A stretch of 64,000 nt of DNA from Corynebacterium silvaticum. GTDB taxonomy: Bacteria; Actinomycetota; Actinomycetes; Mycobacteriales; Mycobacteriaceae. Below the pieces are notes generated by a model, which made no database searches, was not told where the DNA came from, and was given only the letters and a program-made list of their open reading frames with translations. Shown here in pieces: positions 60,043 to 64,000 of the stretch (within the stretch, counting starts at the first letter, position 1; every line of letters starts with the position of its first letter). The position numbers and the translations under genes were made by a program. Location of the stretch: assembly GCF_004382825.2 (NCBI RefSeq), contig NZ_SDQO02000002.1, forward strand, positions 372,001 to 436,000, in the 5' to 3' direction.

Positions 60043-60441
60043 TTAAGCGGGTGAAAGGCAACTCTCGGGTTGGATTCGCCCTTGTTGGTAGAGGCGTTTC
60101 CAAACATCAAGAATCCGAGGGGTCACTCCTAGCTCATATGCTATTGCCCCTAAGCAGCCGTTATGTGCGCTTTCGGCGAGCCGGTAATTATCGGGGGTGA
60201 TGAGGATTTGAGCGGCGAATTGGTCAGCTCGCCGCTCAAGCCTTGGGTCTCCGTGCTGCGCGTCGCCATACCAAGCATATCCAAGCTGAGCAAGTGTGGA
60301 GCGGTGGCTCCATGTGCAAGGACCGGAACGGATAAGGATTATTTTCCGGTGGTGGAGATACATGCCATCGATGCCTGAGGGAAGGTCATGAGTGTCGAGA
60401 ATGCTCACACCAAGGCTTTCGATGAATGCTTCGAGGTCCAA
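60043..60441 (-). CDS. ImmA/IrrE-like protein lacking the HEXXH motif
   Basis: 132 residues resembling phage ImmA metallopeptidases (STLAQLGYAWYGD, ERRADQFAAQILIT). The zinc motif HELGH is absent: the sequence reads AQLGYAW where the family has AHELGHA, so two residues are missing and the second histidine is tyrosine. Probably catalytically inactive. In phages ImmA normally cleaves the repressor on induction. It lies 8 bp before the HIRAN gene. Confidence 0.7.
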   Translation of the reverse strand: MDLEAFIESLGVSILDTHDLPSGIDGMYLHHRKIILIRSGPCTWSHRSTLAQLGYAWYGDAQHGDPRLERRADQFAAQILITPDNYRLAESAHNGCLGAIAYELGVTPRILDVWKRLYQQGRIQPESCLSPA

Positions 60442-60629
60442 TTTTCGCGTCTCCTAAGGCGAATCAGGTTCAACTAATTCTTCCGATGCGGGGTGCGCTG
60501 CTTTACGGAGTTAGTGGGCTTCGCGGATTGCCGCGGCTGCTTCATCATCGCTAATGGTTCTGACACACGGGGGTGAATCAGGGGAGGAACTATGGGCGTT
60601 GGCTTTTCTACGAGCTGCGAGCTCGTTGC

Positions 60630-60968
60630 CTATCGAGTGGGAAAGGTTTCTTCCCATGCTGCTTCTTCACTATTGATACGCATTGCAAGTTCATGGATTA
60701 GCTCTTGGTCTGTGAGTCTCGCTGCGAGTTCATCATCTTTTCCTCGTACCTCGGCATCTGTCAGATACCCAACACGAAGGAGGGCATCAACAGGATTTTT
60801 GCCGTATCCACGGGCTATGGCGATCACATTGCCTTCTGACAGGATACCTTTGGCGAGCTGACGATTCAGAGTGCTAGTTGTTATGCGGGCTTTCTCTGCT
60901 GCGGCCTTCTCCGTGTCCGTTCCAACTATTGAACGGTACCAATCAGTGTGATTCCTCATATATCCCAT
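60630..60968 (-). CDS. Phage-type repressor with helix-turn-helix
   Basis: About 112 residues. An N-terminal helix-turn-helix (TEKAAAEKARITTSTLNRQL) and an acidic C-terminus, like immunity repressors of actinobacterial temperate phages. ATG 60968 or 60959 may be used. Divergent from the Cro-like gene, with shared operator DNA between them. Confidence 0.7.
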   Translation of the reverse strand: MGYMRNHTDWYRSIVGTDTEKAAAEKARITTSTLNRQLAKGILSEGNVIAIARGYGKNPVDALLRVGYLTDAEVRGKDDELAARLTDQELIHELAMRINSEEAAWEETFPTR

Positions 60969-61108
60969 TATGCACAACGTGTTACTCGTGTGCAGTATGC
61001 GAAAGGTTTTCAACGTGCAATTTTATTATATTTCGCAAAATGAGTTGTGCATTATGCGCTGTATGTGCTTAATGGGATAAGAATGCAAAATGCACACGGA
61101 GGTTAAGT
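60969..61108. promoter_or_regulatory. Divergent operator region of repressor and Cro-like gene
   Basis: ATGCACAAC (60970-60978) and its inverted copy GTTGTGCAT (61044-61052) are 65 bp apart and flank both start regions; further TGCAC sites occur at 61089-61097. Typical of a lysogeny switch. Promoter elements are not resolved. Confidence 0.55.
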
Positions 61109-61329
61109 ATGGAATACCGAATCAGGCCAAAAGTGCTTGATCTGATCCGAGAAAAATTTGACTCAGCTCAGACGAGGCAAGCGCAGTAAAAGCAGGATTT
61201 TCCCTCGGCACCATCGGTAGAATGCGTCGAGGCCACGACGTGAAACTTGGTACTGCCATAAAACTGATGGATCTAGCAGGCATAACAAATATTCATGAAG
61301 CCACCATAAAACTACCCTCAGCTACCTAA
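61109..61329 (+). pseudogene. Cro/XRE-like regulator, frameshifted
   Basis: About 73 residues. ATG 61109 has an excellent GGAGG site. The frame stops after 26 codons, then a matching helix-turn-helix (AVKAGFSLGTIGRMRRGHDVK) runs in the next frame to 61329; one extra G in ACGAGGC near 61171-61177 would restore it. Confidence 0.65.
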
Positions 61330-61360
61330 GCGCGCCGGGGAGACAAAGGAAACAGTAAAC

Positions 61361-61777
61361 ATGAGCACAAGAATTCAGGAAGCAGAGAAAATCTTGAAGA
61401 GCTTGTGAATCTACAAGGAGACAGAGATCTTCATTTCCCGCGAGGATCTAAGGAGATTCACGGACGTGGAAAAGCGCTTGGACAAACTCGCCGTGCAGTT
61501 TAGGGAAGCAGCGAAGAAGTTGAAAGACGCGAGGGAAGTGACCCCGGTGAATCTCTCCACCCTCACGTCTGAGGAACTGGCAGCGTGCAAAGGCATGTGG
61601 GTGCGCTGGAAATATGCAGGCGATACCTGTGAAGGCGTTCTTTTGGATGTCGGGAGACGTGTGTCAATGGTCTGTCACCCTGCTGGTGGAGGAATCACTT
61701 TATTATGCAATGAAAAGGTCGCGAGTTCGATTCTCGCAGGAGGTTCAATAAAACCCCAGCTAGAAGATAGTTTCTAG
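61361..61777 (+). pseudogene. Small phage gene running into attR
   Basis: From ATG 61361 an in-frame TGA at 61406-61408 interrupts a frame that continues as IYKETEIFISREDLRRFTDVE... A GTG at 61466 opens the uninterrupted part. The product has a coiled-coil segment (VEKRLDKLAVQFREAAKKLK), then a small beta domain; its last 24 codons are encoded by the duplicated tRNA-Thr 3' end. No family recognised. Confidence 0.5.
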
Positions 61778-61786
61778 CTGGGGTTT
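61709..61786 (+). repeat. attR: right direct repeat of tRNA-Thr 3' end
   Basis: 78 bp, same as 56195-56272 apart from changes in the acceptor-stem segment. No complete tRNA is present here, so this is the displaced copy created by integration. Confidence 0.85.
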
Positions 61787-61906
61787 CTTGCTGTGTATGT
61801 GCATAGCCCTGTTGGTTATCACCGGTAAAACACAGAAAGCTACCGCAGTTCGTCCTGAACAAAACCCGAACATCTAGCTCACGCGATAGCGGGGCTAACT
61901 CAAAAA

Positions 61907-61984
61907 TGTCGTTTTTGAGAACGGTAGCGGGTGTCTCAGATACAAAACCGCAGGAGAGATTTTTTAGCGTTCTCAAAAACGACA
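61907..61984. repeat. Palindromic element family A, copy 3
   Basis: Arms TGTCGTTTTTGAGAACGGTAG (61907-61927) and TTAGCGTTCTCAAAAACGACA (61964-61984), 36-base loop. Located 121 bp outside attR. Confidence 0.85.
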
Positions 61985-62006
61985 AAAGCGATCGTTAGTC
62001 GAAGAT

Positions 62007-62243
62007 TTAGTTGTCCCGTCGGCGGTTAACCCCGCAGATCGCCACCCAGATTCCGGTGGCGGCGACGGCAATGAAGCTAAGCCCGATGAGATGCTCTGAG
62101 AAGTGGCCATTTTTGAATGCAAAGATGCACACCAGGATAAGAGCGATCCAGGAAATGGCATGAAGAACACCGGCCACTATGGATGCAGTGGAATATGTCT
62201 TTTTGTTGTGCGGCAAGGAACGTTGCGAGCGGGACGAGGGCAT
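62007..62243 (-). CDS. Small membrane protein
   Basis: 78 residues with two membrane helices (about 20-43 and 50-70) and basic termini (SRSQRS and NRRRDN). No family recognised. Head on towards the integrative element; start ATG 62243. Confidence 0.6.
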   Translation of the reverse strand: MPSSRSQRSLPHNKKTYSTASIVAGVLHAISWIALILVCIFAFKNGHFSEHLIGLSFIAVAATGIWVAICGVNRRRDN

Positions 62244-62368
62244 GAGGAAAACTTTACTAGAACAGGGTGTTTCCTATGCATAAAGGGTTGGGCTTCTCGA
62301 CGTACGCCGCACACTAGTGCTCAGCCGCGTACAGCGAAAAGCTGTGACAGCCGAGCACTGTGCTCTTT

Positions 62369-63976
62369 TTAGGGCTTGAGCATGCGGGGGATTACTTTGC
62401 CCGTGGCATTGCGTGGGAGGGAGTCCACAAAGTGGACGTCGCGAGGGATGGAGTGTTCTGCGAGGTTGTTTTTTACCCAGTCACGAATCGAGTCTTCGCT
62501 AAGGGCGGAGCCTTCGGGAGAATCTTCGCGAACGATCCATACGGCAATGCGCTCAAACATGTCGTCGTCTTCCACGCCGCTCGCATAGAGATCGGCAATG
62601 CCTGGCATGGGTTCGAGGACTTCTTCGACGGAGCGAGGATAGACATTTTCTCCTCCGACGATGATCATGTCGTCGGCACGCCCGAGCACAAAGAGGTAGT
62701 TGTTCTCATCGATGTAACCGCGGTCGCCGATTTGGATGAGGTCTCCGACGCGGGGGATGGGGATGGTGGGGTCGGTGTATCCGGTGAGTGACATGTTGTT
62801 GTGGCAGAAGATGCGACCGGGAACCCCGGGGCCTACGGGGTTGTCATTGTCATCGAGGATGACCAGCTGGGTGCCTTTGCAGATTTTTCCGGCCACAGCA
62901 GGATTCTTTGCGATCTCTTCCATGCTTGCGATAGCGGCAGCAGAGATCTCGGTGCTGCCGTAGAGATTGCACAGGATTTTGCCAAAGCGCTCGTGGACGG
63001 CGTCGACAAGCCATGGAGAGAGCGAGTGGCCGGAGGAGAAAATGAATTTGAGGCTAGAGCAGTCGTAGTTTTCTTGGCCTTCGACCGCAAAGAATTGTTT
63101 AAGGAAGATGGGGGAGGAAATCATCCCGTCGATCTGATGCTTTTGGACGTCGGCAAGCGCCTCTTGGGGATTGAATACGCGGCGGGTGATAACCGTGCAA
63201 CGCAGCGCGAATGCAATGTTGAGGCAGGCCCATCCCCATGTGTGGAAGATGGAACCGGTGAGCTGAATTGTCATGTTCGCGCGCCATGGAACTTGAGCGA
63301 GCACGCTTTCGAGCACCGTGGGGGCCGTGAGCTCTTTGCGCATGACACCTTTAGGAATTCCTGTGGTGCCGGAGGACATAAGCACGATGCTGCCGTGTTT
63401 GGGGAAGATGGGCAAAGAAACGCCCGCGGTTTCCCATGGCTTTTTTACAATATCGTCCAGGGTGATCAGGTCTGCGGTGCGTTGGGCGGGGGTTTCTTCG
63501 CGGTATCCGACAATGACGTGTAGACCGGTGAGATCGGCGGGGAGGCGGTCGACGAATTCCTCGTCGATAACCAGGACGTTGATACCATCGCGTTTGATGC
63601 ATCCGGCTAGCTGCTCGGGGGAAGACCCGATGTTGAGGAGGTAGATCGACGCCCCCACGTAGCCTTTAGCCGTAAGCGGATAAATGGACGCTCGGCCGTT
63701 GCGCGCCATGACGCCGATCCTGAGGTCGTCGAGGCCGAGGGACGCGAAGTGTCGGGCGAGGGTAAGCGAATCGTTGCGTAGCTGGGTGAAGGTCAGGGTG
63801 CCGTCGTCGTCGATAAGCGCTATGCGGTGCGGACAAATGCGGTATGCCTGTTCAACTTCGCGCGCAGTCGTAAATCTATAACGGGCAAGAAGCTGTGGAA
63901 TGGAGAAGAGAGCGGAGGGATTGCCCTCTACGCTGAGAATCCCTGAAGAGATAAGCGTTGGGGCAAGCTGAACCAT
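62369..63976 (-). CDS. AMP-dependent acyl-CoA synthetase
   Basis: At least 535 residues. ANL-superfamily motifs: SSGTTGIPKGVM (AMP-binding loop), YGSTE, GDRGYIDENNYLFVLGRADD (hinge) and RNATGKVIPR with the catalytic lysine. Activates a fatty or carboxylic acid with ATP and CoA; the substrate is not apparent. The frame is open to the window edge, so the true start could lie beyond 63976. Confidence 0.88.
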   Translation of the reverse strand: MVQLAPTLISSGILSVEGNPSALFSIPQLLARYRFTTAREVEQAYRICPHRIALIDDDGTLTFTQLRNDSLTLARHFASLGLDDLRIGVMARNGRASIYPLTAKGYVGASIYLLNIGSSPEQLAGCIKRDGINVLVIDEEFVDRLPADLTGLHVIVGYREETPAQRTADLITLDDIVKKPWETAGVSLPIFPKHGSIVLMSSGTTGIPKGVMRKELTAPTVLESVLAQVPWRANMTIQLTGSIFHTWGWACLNIAFALRCTVITRRVFNPQEALADVQKHQIDGMISSPIFLKQFFAVEGQENYDCSSLKFIFSSGHSLSPWLVDAVHERFGKILCNLYGSTEISAAAIASMEEIAKNPAVAGKICKGTQLVILDDNDNPVGPGVPGRIFCHNNMSLTGYTDPTIPIPRVGDLIQIGDRGYIDENNYLFVLGRADDMIIVGGENVYPRSVEEVLEPMPGIADLYASGVEDDDMFERIAVWIVREDSPEGSALSEDSIRDWVKNNLAEHSIPRDVHFVDSLPRNATGKVIPRMLKP

Positions 63977-64000
63977 TGCTTTGAGCGTGGAAGGAACTCC

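Larger units (their letters stand above)
56195..61786. mobile_element. Phage-derived integrative element in tRNA-Thr
   Basis: 5.5 kb between att repeats at tRNA-Thr. On the minus strand: repressor, ImmA-like protein, HIRAN protein, HipA-like kinase, DUF3037-like protein and a broken tyrosine integrase next to the tRNA; on the plus strand a broken Cro-like gene and a small gene. No structural, packaging or replication genes remain. It is AT-richer than the flanks. The integrase is dead, so excision would need help in trans. Confidence 0.85.

Noticed and set aside
61709..61786. A second tRNA-Thr gene
   Set aside because: Only the 3' half is present; acceptor 5' strand and D arm are missing, so it is an att duplicate.

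Overview
The window is chromosomal DNA of a Corynebacterium of the diphtheriae / ulcerans / pseudotuberculosis group. The gene order largely follows the C. glutamicum backbone as I remember it: lysC, asd, sigC, katA, the mrp antiporter operon, a class A PBP, a WhiB-like regulator, ridA, glxR, nth, a marP-like protease, a SerB-like HAD protein, 6C RNA, the ssd-tad locus, a helicase, cspA, topA, cyaB and holB. Species assignment is inference from synteny and protein similarity; no rRNA is present.

Layout. 1-8 kb: an ABC exporter pair (ATPase frameshifted), lysC, then a large LPXTG-type adhesin with DUF5979-like repeats that sits between lysC and asd, which are normally adjacent. 8-14 kb: sigC, katA and three poorly known genes with YbjN/TY-Chap-like character, two of them broken. 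14-20 kb: Mrp-type Na+/H+ antiporter operon (fused mnhAB, then C to G) on the minus strand. 20-38 kb: envelope and housekeeping genes, tRNA-Pro, and the cAMP receptor GlxR. 38-46 kb: 6C small RNA, an AT-rich interval with a palindromic element and two perfect DnaA boxes, then a decaying tad (Flp pilus) locus. 46-55 kb: helicase, cspA, topA, OPT transporter (frameshifted), membrane adenylate cyclase and holB. 55-62 kb: an SMI1/KNR4 gene, tRNA-Thr and a 5.5 kb integrative element flanked by 78-bp direct repeats of the tRNA 3' end. 62-64 kb: a small membrane protein and an acyl-CoA synthetase running to the window edge.

How genes work together. lysC and asd catalyse the first steps of the aspartate pathway. 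The six mrp genes form one cation antiporter. cyaB makes cAMP and glxR senses it. The tad genes would build an Flp pilus if intact. The integrative element has a phage lysogeny-type order (repressor, ImmA-like protein, three cargo genes, integrase). The cargo (HIRAN plus membrane anchor, HipA-like kinase, probable DUF3037 protein) is the best candidate for an undescribed system.

Two features cut across the window. (1) Two families of long palindromes occur in intergenic DNA: TGTCGTTTTTGAGAACG... (three copies) and CCTGCATT-CC-TAGA... (two copies). (2) About a dozen genes carry single-base indels, many in short homopolymers, or isolated in-frame stops. This is either real decay and slippage or residual sequencing error, and the sequence alone cannot decide which.
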